Assembly: GCF_000002425.4 (NCBI RefSeq)
Contig: NC_037270.1
Coordinates: 12,152,698 to 12,216,697, forward strand
DNA: 64,000 nucleotides
Source of the DNA: Physcomitrium patens
Lineage: Eukaryota; Streptophyta; Bryopsida; Funariales; Funariaceae
Direction of reading: 5' to 3'
The notes under the pieces are model-generated. The model was given only the letters and a program-made list of their open reading frames with translations. It searched no databases and was not told the DNA's origin. The translations under genes and the position numbers were made by a program. Below, one piece after another: positions 19,307-32,386 of this stretch (positions are counted from its first letter, which is position 1; every line of letters begins with the position of its first letter).

Positions 19307-21301
19307 TGTGAGTTGTCAATTATTTTCCAAACTTTAAATTTTTATTATATTTTTATTTTATGATAATTGAATACATTAAATTAAGATTTATATAAGTAGA
19401 ATTTAGTTTCATAGAATTTTTAGAATTTTAACCTTTAATGGTATAATTCATAGCGTAATTCCTTGAGTTAAGCTAATTAGGACCAAAGTAATAAGAATTA
19501 GAAAATTAAAGTAGTAATTTAGTTAGTATTAATAATTTAGAGATTATTTATCATTAATATGACAATTGATTAAGAACCTATGAATTCACCTATAATCATC
19601 TCATATGATTTAGAGTGAATTATAATTATAATTTTATAAAAGATCTAATAAGATTTAATAATGATGATTTTAAAGATTTTCGCTAAATTCAATAAATCTA
19701 AGTAATTAAGTGGTTTTTTTAATTAATAAAAGCTATTTAAATATAATAGTAGTATTAAATTCATCTTATTGAGTGAAGAAAATAAGATCAATATCCTCTC
19801 CTTCAAAATACAAGTAGAGCAATGAAATTCTTATTTTTGAAGAATTTTACAATAATTTCTAAAATCCTTGTAGGTAAACACTTTTATAAAAATTACTAAA
19901 AAGATATGGATTGAGGCTTGTGAGTAATTGATTCCAGCATTAAAAGGTGTTTTGAACACAGTGGTTAAGTTAGATTAACCAAAAAATGCTTTTTTGATGA
20001 CTTACAAGAGCCATTAGCTCTGATAACGAAATTAGCTCTTAGATGAATAAAGGCCATAGATCTATATTAAAGATCTTAGAAATCAAAGGTAGAGGTGTGG
20101 CTGCCCTCTCACAAGCCACCACTCAATTGTGTAAGTATGGATTGGTTTCTCAAGCCCTCTCTCTTTCTTCTTTGGTGAAAGGCAAAGCTATGTCAAATTT
20201 TGGCCTTAAATCCTAATCTTAATTTTATTTTTGATTTTAAATCTCATTGTGAACTTTATGAATGTGCGTGCATAAATCTTGAGTTATAAATGATGATTAT
20301 TAGATTTTAGAATATACTTCATTGTTATAAATAGCTTTTTTTATCTTTCAAATAGTCCAAAGATTCTAAGAGCCTCGGATTTTTCTCAATCAATCATTCA
20401 ATTTTTTTAAGTTTTGATGTGAATTTTTTTTAGTTTTATCTTTTAGTATTATCTTTCTAATAAGATAAGGTTTTCTTAATTCAAAGAAAAGAATTTTTTT
20501 TGAAATATTTTTGAATCCAAAGAATCAATTGCCTTGGTAGTTTAGATCAATTATTTTTAAAAGGTCTTTTTTCAATGCCTTCTAATTGGATTACTGTAAA
20601 TTTTTGAAAGAATGCCTCTAAATTAATCTTACAATAAAATAAAAATCATTCACTTAGAATTAATTATAATTTTGGTAAACTTTGGAATGAAAGGAGATTT
20701 GTTAGCTTCAATTCTTAGGTGTCATTAAGGTACCTTTGTTTTTATCTCTCTTTAGTTCTATTTTTATTTTTATTCTTTTAATAACTGATAACTTTGATAT
20801 TTTATTTTTGGCTTTTAATTTTTAATTTTAATTTTAATTTCTTTTTTTTCCTTTTAATTTTTATTTTTAACTTGACGTTTAAGATTTTATTTTTATTATG
20901 GATTAATGATAATAATTTAATCTATTATTTTTACTATTAATTATTTAAAGAATAATAATTTATAAGTTTCAATTAATTAATTATTTATTTATTTAAATTA
21001 GTTATAATTTTATAATCATATAAAAAATTAGTAGTTAAGTAAAGATTATATAAATGATTTTGAGCAAACCATTGAGAATTAAATAGAGGTCATATAAATA
21101 GCCTTTAAAGACCATAGTAAATTTCATCAAATCTTTTTATTAATATTAGTAACTATTGGTTATAGGGCTTAAAGTTGATTGAACTACAAACACCAAGATT
21201 TAAATTAACTTAGAAACTACATAATTAGAAGTTCTTCCATTCTACTTCTTGAATCTATTGTATGGCATCAATTTCATTAAATAGTGAAATTTGGGCATAC
21301 A
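19307..21301 (+). mobile_element. Solo LTR, family H, copy 1
   Basis: About 2.0 kb with ends TGTGAG and CATACA, flanked by TACTT and TGCTT (4 of 5 bases). It is collinear with 50404-52573 over its whole length, for example the block with agagccattagctctgataacga near 20010. It has no coding content. It separates zinc knuckle from protease of copia F2. Orientation is by similarity to the other copies. Confidence 0.8.
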
Positions 21302-22063
21302 TGCTTATATATATTTTTGATACTTTTTTATCTTTTTTTTTACCTTGTAGAAATTTGGTGCAAAGTGACATAATTTTTAATAAATGAAGCAAGTTCTCAC
21401 ATTGCCACATTGATTAGAAAAGCTTTCCTTGCCTTGACTTGAAAAAAATACCAAATCTTCACTTTTAAGCTTTTTTTCTTTCTTCTTTGTTCCTCCATAA
21501 GCAAGTCTTGCCATCAAGTAGTCCATTATAAGTTTCTTCAACTTAATGGATTCCAATGCCACAATGAGGTAGTTGTAGGACTTAAAAAGGCTCATAACGA
21601 AGGTCATAATAATATCACACTCTTCTAAAAGTTTGTCAACAATTGCTAATTGGTTTGCAAAAGCCTTTACTTAATTGATATGAACCATGAGATCTTCAAC
21701 TTCTTCTATTTAACAAGTAAAGAATTTCCTTCTTGTAAGGATGATGTTGGACAAGTTCTTATTTTCATATATGTTGCAAAGAATTATTTATGCTTCCGCT
21801 ACTTCTTTTCAAGAGATAATATGAGAAAAATTATTTTCATCCAAATTGATAGCAATTATGCCAAAAGCCTTCTTTTTACATCTTTTGAATTCCTTCCACT
21901 CCTTTGCATTAGCATGTATGCTTGGAGGCTCTTCACTTTCACCTGTAATATCCTAAATATATAAAGATGTCAACAAAAGTTCTATTTTGATCTTTCAATA
22001 GTAAAAATTTTTTCCTCTAAACTTTTCAATTACTCTCAAACCTTCACTCTCATTATAAGCCAT
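21302..22063 (-). pseudogene. Copia F2 gag
   Basis: ATG at 22063 (minus) starts MAYNESEGLRVIEKF. Further on are VMSLFKSYNYLIVALESIKL and the decayed zinc knuckle RTCFIY-stop-KLCHFAPNFY. It is about 75% alike by eye to the F1 gag. Several stops. Confidence 0.85.
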
Positions 22064-22883
22064 GTTTATGGAGAGTCTTATCAAAAAATACCAAGAAGAA
22101 GAGTCTCTATGTGCTCAAAATTATTAAATCAGTTTGATATTAGCAAAATCTCAAATACCTTCTTGTAAACAATGGAGTATTTTTTTCTCTCAAAATACTC
22201 TCAAATCAAGTTTTCAAGCTTCTAACAAGTATGTGTACTACAAAAGACCTTACTATCAAAGTCTTTCACTCATTTAAACCACTAATTTTACAATACATAT
22301 AAGGTAGTTGAAATAACTTCAACAACATAAAAAAAATATTAATAAGGACTTTTTTTAAGATCTTAAACTCAAAACAATAGAAGCTAAAAATCCATTAAAC
22401 AGTATTAGAAATTTATAAGGTAAAAATCAATACCTTCTTATGACAAAATATAAGTCTAGATCTTATAAATCCTAATATCAGCAAATACCATAAAATTTAT
22501 TCCAAACAAGTACAACTACTAGAAAATAATATTAATTTACTTGAATGACACAACAAAGTATGAGTAGGCCTATAACCTTTTGAAGAAATATATTAAATAA
22601 GACACAAATAAATAGAAATTAAAATGGTTGTACATAAGACAAATATAAAATGAGATGCCTCTCTTTTCTAACATCCTTTAATTAAAGGAATTTATATCTA
22701 TTGTAGTTGAACTCCATATATAAATATCTTCATCCATCCAACTTAATCCTAGATTCTTCTTAATCTAGCTGCTACATCAAACTCTAACCATCACATTAAT
22801 AAGTTATCTTTATTTTTTTAGTATCTCTTGACTATTAGTAATTTTTTGAAAATAATTATATCTAATTGTTATTTTAACATAAA
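22064..22883 (-). repeat. Copia F2 leader and 5' LTR
   Basis: Minus strand. The LTR starts at about 22883 (TGTTAAAATAAC; compare TGTTAAGATAAA at 24658) and runs toward gag. The border with the leader near 22100 is not exact. It is collinear with 16498-17185 and 55310-55990. Confidence 0.65.
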
Positions 22884-23239
22884 CTACTAACTAGAAGAGA
22901 TTCATTTTACTTCATATACATATAAAATTTAAATAGAATAGAAGTTAAGAAGCATAAAAAAAGATTATTTTTACTAAATAAATCTTAAATTAGTTTATTT
23001 TTTAAAATATTATAATCAATATTTTTTTAAATTAAAACATGTCACATGATTAATCCATTATAAAATAATATACTAATAATCTATATCTTAATTTGAATTT
23101 GAATCTTATCTTGGTATAAAGCTAAATCTTGTAGACAACATAAGTCTTATTTGAAATATAAATCTTAGAACATTATAAAGATGTTATATTTAATTCAAGT
23201 TACATCTTATTTCAGATTAAATCCATAAAATATTTTAAT

Positions 23240-23289
<50 letters not shown>

Positions 23290-23290
23290 T
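22884..23290. other. AT-rich unassigned stretch with (AT)n
   Basis: No gene is seen. An (AT)n microsatellite of about 37 bases is at 23243-23279. Confidence 0.5.
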
Positions 23291-24310
23291 AAGTGAAATT
23301 AAATAATTATGCATTCTAAAACTTAATCACAATTTATTCAATTAGTTTTTATTTTATGAAAAATAAAAAATAAAAAAATTAATTTTTTTTTAAACAGATA
23401 ATTTTTCTATCTTTTCAATTATATGAGAAATATATAAAATTTATTTTATTATGAGTAAATTATGAAGGTTTAAAGATAAAAATAAATAATTAAAAAAATT
23501 AAATAAAAATATTTTATCTTATATATAACTTATTTATAGATCAAGTATTTAAGCTTCACCAAAGCTTATATATAAAAAAATCACTAAAAAGGTTACTAGT
23601 CCTTAGTCTTATCTTCCTAATTATATGAAAGATGCTACCATTCATATAAGACTTTTGCACCTCTCTTATTACAAAGACTATACTAGCTACTTGTTTTTCT
23701 ATTTTTTACTAGAAGGACTATTTTTTATATTTTTGACTTCATTATGGTCTTCAAAAACATCCAATTAGCTTAGGAATCTAATATGGCTTTCAAATATTGC
23801 TCCATTTCTTTATAATAGTCTCCAAGATGCTAAAAATTCAATTTTATTTAAAGTCTTGAAATATTTTTTAAACATTTCTAATTTTTTTAATTCTAAATAA
23901 ATTTTATATAAAATTTATATAATTGTAATATCAAATTAAGACTAAATTTTCTTATTTTGGTAATATTTTAGAATAATCAAATAAATTTAAATATATTAAA
24001 TATCTTACATCTAATATAAATAATTAAAAAGATATGAGATTCTTTTTTGAACTTTTTTTAATAATTAATTAATATTTATATTTTTTGATGAATAATATAA
24101 ATAAAAAGAAGGCTAATATAAATATTGGTCTTAATAAGTAATTAATAATATTAAAAATATGTAAAAATATGAAATAAACTAAAATAATTATCTCTAAGAC
24201 TAATTAAGATTCTATTTTTATTACTTTTTAAAAATAAAATTCTTTCATGTTATTAAAAAAAATTAATAATTAAATAATAAATTATATTTTTTAACATTAA
24301 TATTTTATAT
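23291..24310 (-). repeat. Family G LTR, copy 5, degraded
   Basis: It is collinear, in the same orientation, with 33880-34750, for example the landmarks near 23580-23790 against 34120-34330 (TTAGTCTTATCTTCCTA, ACTTCATTATGGTCTTCAAAAACA). Both termini are lost, so borders are approximate. Confidence 0.6.
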
Positions 24311-24658
24311 TTAAATAACTTAAAACTATTTGAACTATTGAAGAAATATAATAAACAAAATATAAGTAAGTACAAATAAAAAATGTTGCACACAAGATAA
24401 GTATGGAATGAAGTACCTGTCACTTCCAACATCCTTTATTTATAGGAGTTTATATTTATTATAATTGAACTTCATTTATAATCATCTTTAACCTCTTTTA
24501 TTTCATTCAATAAAATTTTAGATTCTTCTTAATCTAATTGCCATTTAAAACCCTAACTACCATATTAATAATATATCTTCACTTTTTTGCTATTCTTTAA
24601 CCATAAGAAACTTTCCTAAAGTAATATCTTGAATATAGAATCTTATTTTTATCTTAAC
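24311..24658 (-). repeat. Copia E 3' LTR, partial
   Basis: The minus-strand LTR starts TGTTAAGATAAA at 24658 and is followed to about 24311, where the family G sequence begins. It matches 22570-22883 and 55600-55940. Confidence 0.6.
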
Positions 24659-25388
24659 ACTCTCACTTTTTTATTAATTAAAGCTTTTAAATTTAATAGC
24701 TTTGTCAATTTTTGATGTCTATCCTTCATTAGTATTTTTTTAGCAAATTAGTAAGCATATCTTTTATTGTACAATACTTCATATCAATCACTCCCATTTC
24801 AATATTTTTTCTTATATAGTGATATTAAATATCAATGTGCTTGGTTCTTAAGTAATATTTTGAATTCTTTGCAAAAGCAAGAAATCTTTGATTCTTACAC
24901 TTTATTAGAGTTGCATCCAATTATACAAATTTAATGTCTTCTAAAACTTATTTCAATCAAATTATTTCTTTTCACCATGACTTGCTACCATGTATTTTGC
25001 CTCTATTGTAGACCTTGCAATTATTGGTTGCTTCTTGCAATTCGACAAAATTTCTCCTATTCCAACAAAGAACACATATCAAGTTGTTGACCTTTTATCA
25101 TTTGGATTTCTACTCCAATCTGCATAACAATATCTATGTAATTTAATATTATCTCCTCCAAAATACAATGTGAAGTTTAAAGTTCTTTTCAAGTACTTCA
25201 TAATTCTCTTAATAGTTGCCCAATGAATTAATCTAGCCTTTGACATGTATTGACTTACAACACTCATTGTATATGCAGGATCCATATTTATATCTACCAT
25301 TGAATATATAGTAAGTTTATTGCTGCCTTGTATAAAATATTATTCATTTCATCTTCAACTTTAGTAAATTCTTCATCCATGAACTTCA
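24659..25388 (-). pseudogene. Copia E RNase H region
   Basis: The minus-strand frame 25300-25079 reads MVDINMDPAYTMSVVSQYMS and YADWSRNPNDKRSTT, the Ty1/copia RT tail and RNase H start. The rest, with stops, runs to the LTR. It is cut at 25388 by gypsy B; RT resumes at 32387. Confidence 0.8.
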
Positions 25389-25735
25389 TGTCATGGACAT
25401 ATATATTTATGTCAATAGTTATTTATATGATTAGGTAGAAATAGATAAATATAGATTAATTTCATAAAGTCTTTTAAAGTAGCTTCTTAGAAGCTTCATA
25501 GATGTGGATTTGATTTTAGATGTGTTTGTAGGTTTAATATTTGGCCAACAAGTTAACTACGTGTTGGTAACTTGTAGAATAAGTTAATTCCATATAGTAG
25601 CTTATAGAAAAAAGTAACTATGTGGCACATACATAGATAATTCGCCTTACAAATTAAAATATGTGGCTAGAAAAGTCAATACATGTTGGAGGTCTTATAG
25701 AATACCACTACATAGCTTTTAGTTAGAAAGTATAT
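25389..25735 (+). repeat. 5' LTR of gypsy B, first part
   Basis: It matches the first 347 bases of the 3' LTR at 31838, including TAGCTTCTTAGAAGCTTCATAGA, a shared GAA/TTC block. It is interrupted within the TATA-box region (AAAGTATAT). Confidence 0.85.
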
Positions 25736-27913
25736 TGTGAGCCATTGAGTTGACTCACTTTGATATTTAGTATAAAAAATACACTTATTATGCTTAAAAC
25801 ATAAATTTTATGAGTTAATATTAGAATTTTAGGGAAAAATAGAAAATAGATTACTAGTAGCGAACATGCAATTTAGGATAGAGTTTAGTAAGAAGAAACT
25901 ATAAAGACTATATTTTTCTATTTAGCTAGTAGTAGAGGAATTACAAATGAAGTAGTGTTGGTATCAAAAAAAGAAAAAAAAAAATCTAATGATGTTTAAT
26001 TGTGATGGGTTTGAAGATTTTTTCCAAATTCAACAAATCCAAGCAGAAGAATGATTCTTCTAATTTATGGAAGCCTTTCAAATGCAATGGAGGCATCAAA
26101 TGCACTATATGGAGTGAAGAAAATAAGATCAGCATCCTTTCCTTCAAAGTACAAGTAGAAGGCTGAAATTCTCATTTTTTGAAGAATTTTACAAATATTG
26201 CCTAAATCCTTGTAAGTAAAAAAAACCTTCATAAAAGTTACAAAGGAGTATAGATTGATGCATGTGAGTAGTCAATCTTAGCATAAAAAGGTATTTTAAA
26301 CACAATGGTTAAGTTAGATTTATCAAAAAGAATTTTTTTTTTCACTTATAAGAGCCATCAGCCTTGATCATGAAATTAGCTCTTGGATGAAAGAAGGCCG
26401 TAGATCTACATTAGAGATCTAAGAGGTCAAGGGTGGAGATGTGGCCACCCTTCCACAAGCCACCACTCAATTGTATAAGAGTGGTTTGGTTTCCTAAGCC
26501 TCTCTCTCACTTTCTTTTGATGAGGGCAAAGCCATGCCAACATGTGGTCTCAATCGTAACCCTAATCTTATTTTTTTTTTGCTTCTTTCTTGATCGTAGA
26601 TCTCATTGTAAACTTTAGGAACATGTGAGCATTGTTTTTGTGTCATGGGTGGTGCTTGTTGTAGTTTAAAAGGCGCCCCTTTGCAATTAGTGGTCATTAA
26701 CTATTTCCACAGTCAAAAGGGTTTGAGAGGCCTCGGATTTTCCTCATTCAGTCTGTGGTTTTCTACGATTTGTAAGTGAAGATTTTTCATCACATAGCCC
26801 TTGTTATTAGCTTTTCAACGAGCTAAGGCTTGCTCAATTTGGAGTTGAACCGATTTTTTGGTGAATTGTTTAGTGCAAAGGGGGCGGCTGCCTTGGCAGT
26901 TTCAATAATCCAACTTTGAAAAGGCATTCCTCAGTGCCACTTAATAGGATAATTTTGAAATTTTAATAATACAATAACCTTTAAACTGAGCTTCTATTGA
27001 CCCAAATCTCATTAAATTAAAACCAATTTTGAATTTTTAATAAATTTTTGAGTGAAGGGGGGTCAACTATAGTGGTAGGCCCAATGACCCAACTTTGAAG
27101 AAGCATTTCTCGCAACTTATATAATAGATTGCCACAAAAATTACAAAGAAAAATTTCCTTGAAGTTGAATTTCCAATACAACAAAAATCACTAGATTTAA
27201 AGCTAATTTGGATTTTTGAAGAATTTTTTAGTAAAAGGGGGGTGCTTCCCTAAATCCTTGGGCGTTGTCAAGGTACTTCCGCTTGTATCTCTCTTTATTT
27301 ATTTTTTATTTTATTTTATTTTATTTTTTATAGTAACTTGCAACTTCTATATTCACTTTTGGCTTTAATTTTTAACTTTTAATCTTCTCTCTTTTATTTT
27401 TATTTTTTTATTTTTTAACCTTTACTTTATTTTTACTTTTTACTTTTTATTTTACTTTTATTTTTTAAACTTTACTTTCAACTTTTAATTTTTAACTCAA
27501 CCTTTAAAAAAATTATAATTACTATGGATTAAGGATAATAACTTAATTAATTATTTTTTCCATCAATTAATTAAGAAGTAAAAATTTATATATTTTTAAA
27601 AAATAATAAAATAATAAAAATAATAAAAATAATAATAATAATTATAATAAAATAAATTTAAATAAAAAAATTAAACCAAATCATCTATTTAGAAGTAGAA
27701 GAAGGAATTATTTTGCATGAAGTTAAGGAGTGAATTATCATTATGAATGTGAGTAATGTTAGAGGATTCGATTAATAACTTGGTGTTTTAAGAAAGACAA
27801 GCAATAAGCAGATTAGAATTTAAATAATAGCTTTATTTTAAATTCATATAATTAATTCACTTATTGTGAGTTAGAATAAACTTCCAATTAGTGGAGGTTT
27901 ATTTTAGCTCACA
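25736..27913 (+). mobile_element. Solo LTR, family I, inside the gypsy B LTR
   Basis: The 2178-base insert begins TGTGAGCC and ends AGCTCACA, with perfect target duplication TATAT (25731-25735, 27914-27918). Removing it restores AAAGTATATATGGAGGC, as in the 3' LTR. The middle (26000-27300) is collinear with family H; the ends differ. It is non-coding. Confidence 0.9.
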
Positions 27914-28122
27914 TATATATGGAGGCAAGAGTGAAGCCTACTTCACTCTTATGAATGCCTTTCTAGTCCTTAGTCTTGTTTCAAGTCTTTCTAATCATCT
28001 TGTTTTTGGCAATAGCCATTCTAGTTTAATATTACATCACCTTTTGAGTGACTTTCTAATTCTCTTCAATGACACAAAAATATATTGAAGATTTTCTTTC
28101 TTCAAGATTTATGTCTTTGATA
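27914..28122 (+). repeat. 5' LTR of gypsy B, second part
   Basis: It continues TATATATGGAGGCAAGAGTGAAGCC and ends TGTCTTTGATA, collinear with 32178-32386. Confidence 0.85.
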
Positions 28123-29110
28123 ATTTGATAAAAGTACTAATATACTATTTTTTATATTGTTTTAGAAGTGAGTGAATTATCCCACTTCTATTTTTATATT
28201 TTAAAGGTTGCAAACTATTCACCTTTAAACAAAAAATCTTATTTTCTAACAGTAATCTTTTGCTTAAAGAGAGTAGATTATCTTTCTTTGTGGAAATTTC
28301 TATTAGAGGTTACTGATTATCCTTTTCCAAATTTAACTTTTTGGATTTTTTTAAGTTGTCTATGAAAGAAAAAATTATGGATGCTACTCCTAGCAGAAGT
28401 GAGAATAGATTTGCAACTATTACAGATCTTCATGAGCTTGTCAACATTCTTAGGGCAAAAACTTTATGCATTATCAATATCAACCATGGAGGCATTACTT
28501 CTATATCTATGAAAAAAGTCTAGAGTCTATTTTAAGAAATTATGCAGTTAATGGAAATAAGTCGATCTGCCTCACAACCAAAATTTAAGGGGTCTTGCTT
28601 CTACAAACTCAAAAAAGGCAAGGATTAGTATGCTCGAGAAGTTTGATGGAACAAGAACAAATATTTGAAGATTTTTACAACAAGTTAAGTTCTACTTAAG
28701 AGTACACCCTTTCCAATATGTGGAATGATTTATCCAAGTTAGCTTTATAGGCACACTTCTATCAAGAAGTGTTCTTTCTTCGTTTGTACCTTTGATGAAA
28801 AAGGATTCACAATTTTTTTATGATTTAAATTTATTCTTAGAAGTATTTATGGCCATATTTAGAGAAAGTGATTGAAAACAAGTAGCAAATACCAAACTGT
28901 TATTTTTTACGACAAAGATCACAATCAGCCACCAAATATGCTATCAAATTCCAAAACCTCACTTGCGACATGGACTGGAATGACAAAGCACTTGTTAATC
29001 AATTTTGATATATATTGAAAGATAGTGTCAAAGATTTGTTATTAACAATGCCAAAAGTAGAATCTTTGGAATAATTTATTGCTCAAGCCATTACATCTAA
29101 TAATTAATTA
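28123..29110 (+). pseudogene. Gypsy B leader and gag
   Basis: The primer site is no longer recognisable. The leader shows decayed copies of the GATTATCC motif. Gag has KARISMLEKFDGTRTN near 28620-28660 (same as KFDGTRSKFRGF of A) and DLLLTMPKVESLE near 29030. The zinc knuckle is not found. Many stops. Confidence 0.75.
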
Positions 29111-29142
29111 AAAAATGAGTTTTTTTAACTATAATAGGGACC

Positions 29143-29574
29143 ATGCTGATGGAATCATGTGCAACACTTAATAAAGGTCTTATTCTTTCTTCAAATCCTT
29201 CACCTTATTTTATAATAGATATGTGTTTAGGACCTAAAAATCACAAAGTCTTTGCTTTATTAGATTTAAGAGCCTCAGCCTATTTTATAGACAAAGATTT
29301 TGTCATAAATCAAAAAATATCTTTGGTCAAGAAAACTAAACCCGTACATATAGAAGTCATAGATGGTCATTTGTTATCTTCTACAAATGTTATTCATGAG
29401 ACTATTCCTTTCGATGTAGCAATTAAAGATCTTAACACCGTAGTAGTATTTAATGTAATAAGATCTCTCTCCAATCCAATTATTTTAGGATTATCATGGC
29501 TAAAAAAATATAATTCTCAAATAGATTGGATTTTTTGTAATCTTAACTTTTTTGGTAGTATAATCCAAGATTAA
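29143..29574 (+). pseudogene. Gypsy B protease
   Basis: An open frame of 143 codons with KVFALLDLRASAYFIDKDF, where active-site DSG reads DLR, and IIRSLSNPIILGLSWLKKYN-like sequence. Catalytic residues are lost although the frame is open. Confidence 0.8.
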
Positions 29575-30470
29575 ATTAGTGAAGTAGAAGTACATAAGTC
29601 TAATACATCCGAATCTTTACTAATAGGTACGAGAGCTTTTATGTATGCTACAAAAGAAGGATCATCTTTTGATATATATGCTACATCCATTTCTAATGTT
29701 AGAAAAATATCAAGTGATATTCTTAGCCAATATCAAAAATTCTAAGACATTTTTGAAAAGAAGATTGTAAATATTCTTCTACAGCATTGACTTTATGATT
29801 GTTCAATTGATCTACAAGAAAGAGCTCAATTATCATTTGGACCAATCTATAGCTTATCGTAAAATGAATTGATTGGATTAAAGGAGTACATTGATGAGAA
29901 TTTGGCAAAGAACTTCATACGCCATTCTAAATCTCCAACTAGAGCTCCTATTTTATTTGTGAAGAAGAAAAATAGATCTCTGTGGATATGTGTAGATTAT
30001 CAAGGATTCAATAAGATCACCATCAAAAATAGGTATCCTTTGCCTTTGATTTCAGGACTTCTTAACCAATTCAATCAAATAAAGTTCAATATCAAAATAG
30101 ATCTATAAAGAGCATACAACTTAGTTTGTATCAAAGAAAGAGATGAATAGAAGATTACTTTTTCAACTAGGTATGGACATTTTGAAAATAATGTCATATC
30201 TTTTAGACTTAATAATGTATCGATGGCTTTTCAACATCTTATGAATGATGTTTTTTGTGAATTTTTAGATGATTTTGTTATTTGCTATTTAGATGACATT
30301 CTAATCTGCTCTAAAGATACATAGAAATATGAACTTCATATTCGTCACATGTTACAAAAACTTAGAGTTGCAAGTTTATATGCCAAATTAAAAAAAAGTG
30401 TATTTGACACTACTCAAGTTGACTTTTTAGGATAAATTATTTCCAAAAAAGGTCTTATGATGGATCTAAA
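29575..30470 (+). pseudogene. Gypsy B reverse transcriptase
   Basis: Motifs: FVKKKNRSLWICVDYQGFNK (about 29955), IKIDL-stop-RAYNL (30085-30115, same CGA/AGA position as in A), the active site CYLDDILI at about 30280 with both Asp kept, then DFLG-stop-IISKKG. Stops throughout. Confidence 0.85.
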
Positions 30471-31050
30471 GAAGGTCCAAACTATCATAGATTCAAAGAT
30501 TTGAAGAATAGTATAAGATATACAATGCTTTTTGGACATTGCCAATTATTACTAAATCTTTATCAAGAACTTTTTTCAAGTTACAACTACACTTATATAT
30601 TTGACTTGTTAAGACAAATTTGAATAGAATAAAGAAGTCCAAGTATCATTTGTTGCTTTGAAGAAGGAATTTACTTCTACACCAACTTTGTGTCCTGTCA
30701 ACTTTTCTAAAGCATTCTTTATGGAAATAAATGCATCAAACTTTGTTTTAGGTGCAGTGTTGTCATAAATAGAAATAAATATCAAATTTCATCTAATAAC
30801 TTTCCATTCGAAGAAATTTTTAGCAGTCGAGATTAACTATGAGATCCACAACAAAGAACTTCTTATAATTATGAATTCATTTCAAGAATGGCATCATTAT
30901 CTAAAAGACGATTCAAGTCTAGTCATAATATATACAGATCACAAGAATCTCAAGTATTTCATATCAACATATATCTTAAATCATTATCAAGCCTGTTGAA
31001 GCATGTCATTATCAAGATTTGATTTTAAGATCACATGTCGACCTAAAAAA
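30471..31050 (+). pseudogene. Gypsy B RNase H
   Basis: The motifs FMEINASNFVLGAVLS, YEIHNKELLIIMNSF and IYTDHKNLKYFIS are visible with stops. The sequence ends in RPKK near 31050, after which DALSRRS and the integrase zinc finger are missing. Confidence 0.8.
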
Positions 31051-31084
31051 TAATAAGATTAATCATTGCCTATACTTAAATAAC

Positions 31085-31690
31085 CATGGCCTTCTATTTC
31101 TATGGATTTTATTACAGATATTCCAAGTTTAAGTTTATATGACTCTATATTTATAATCGTAGATTATTTCACCAAAATGGCATACTTTTTATCATGTATA
31201 AAATCTATTTTAAGTAAAGAAATAGTAAAGCTTTTCATTGAAAATATCTATCGCTATCATGGATTGCCAAAGGATATTATATCAATTAGGAGACTCAATT
31301 TGTATCAAGATTTTGAAAAATCCTATTCAAGCTTCTAAAAGTGGATATAAAGCTCTCTTTGGCTTTTCATCCTCAAACTGATGGATAAATAGAATAGGTG
31401 AATCAAGTTCTAGAGCAGTATTTGAGGTGTACTATCAACTATTATCAAGATGATTGAACAATTTTTTTGCCATTGATAGAGTTTGCATACAATAATTTAG
31501 TACATTCTACTATTCAACAAGTATTTTTTTTTGCCAATTATGGTTATCATCCATGACTTGATACTTTTGACTTTTCAAAAATTAATAATCCTATAATAAA
31601 AGATTTAACAAATCATTTATTAGAGCTACATGCAACAATAAAGATACAATTAAAAGAAACTCAAGAACAATAATAGACCAATGTACATAA
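31085..31690 (+). pseudogene. Gypsy B integrase core, N-terminal zinc finger deleted
   Basis: It begins WPSISMDFITDIPSLS and continues to IISIRRLNLYQDF and the PQTDG-stop motif near 31375, then LPLIEFAYNNLVHST. About 480 bases present in A between RNase H and the core are missing. The chromodomain is reduced to the last few codons before the purine tract (31824-31837). Confidence 0.8.
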
Positions 31691-31837
31691 GAGACACCAA
31701 AGAATCTTACAAATGCAACAAAAAAAATTGAGATTTTTCATTGATAACATCTATCAAAAGTAAAATAAAGATTTATAAAGATCCATAAAAGATGATCACT
31801 CCTCCTCATAGATCTCATTCCTAGAAGAGGAGGTGAT

Positions 31838-32386
31838 GTCACGGATATATACATTTATCCTAATAGTTACTTATATAATTAGGTAGAAGTAGGTAAATAT
31901 AAATTAATTTTATAAGGTCTTCTAGAAGGCTTTTTAGAAGCTTCATAGACATGGTTTTGACTTTAGATGTGTTTATAGGTTAGAAACTTGGCCAATAAGT
32001 TAACCACGTATTGTTAGCTTATAGAATAAGTTAACTCCGTATAGTAGCTTATAGAACAAGCTAATTATATGGCACATACATAGATAACTTACTTTGCAAG
32101 TTAAGACATGTAGCTAGTAAAGTCAATATATATTAGAGGTTATATAGAATATTGCCATGTAGTTCCTAGTCAAAAAGTATATATGGAGGCAAGAATGAAG
32201 CCTATTACACTCTTGTTAATGCCTTTTTAGTCCTTTGTCTTGTTTCAAGACTTTTTAATCTTCTTGTTTTTAGCAATAGCCATTCTAGTTTAATATTATA
32301 TCACCTTTTGAATGACTTTCTAGTTATCTTCAATGACACAAGAGTATATTGAAGATTATTTTTCTTTGAGATTTATGCCCTTGATA
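31838..32386 (+). repeat. 3' LTR of gypsy B
   Basis: TGTCACGGATATATACA to TTTATGCCCTTGATA, 549 bases, preceded by purine tract AGAAGAGGAGGTGA. Confidence 0.85.

Larger units (their letters stand above)
25389..32386 (+). mobile_element. Gypsy B: full-length element related to A
   Basis: TGTCATGG at 25389 to CCCTTGATA at 32386, flanked on both sides by CTTCA (25384-25388 and 32387-32391), a perfect 5-base target duplication. It lies within RT/RNase H of copia E. The 5' LTR is 25389-25735 plus 27914-28122, interrupted by an LTR of family I. Compared with A it lacks the integrase zinc finger and the chromodomain, and coding is broken throughout. Confidence 0.9.

Noticed and set aside
23243-23279. 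(AT)n run as a possible origin or matrix attachment site
   Set aside because: Simple AT microsatellites also occur at 42651 and 61859; nothing beyond AT-richness supports a function.
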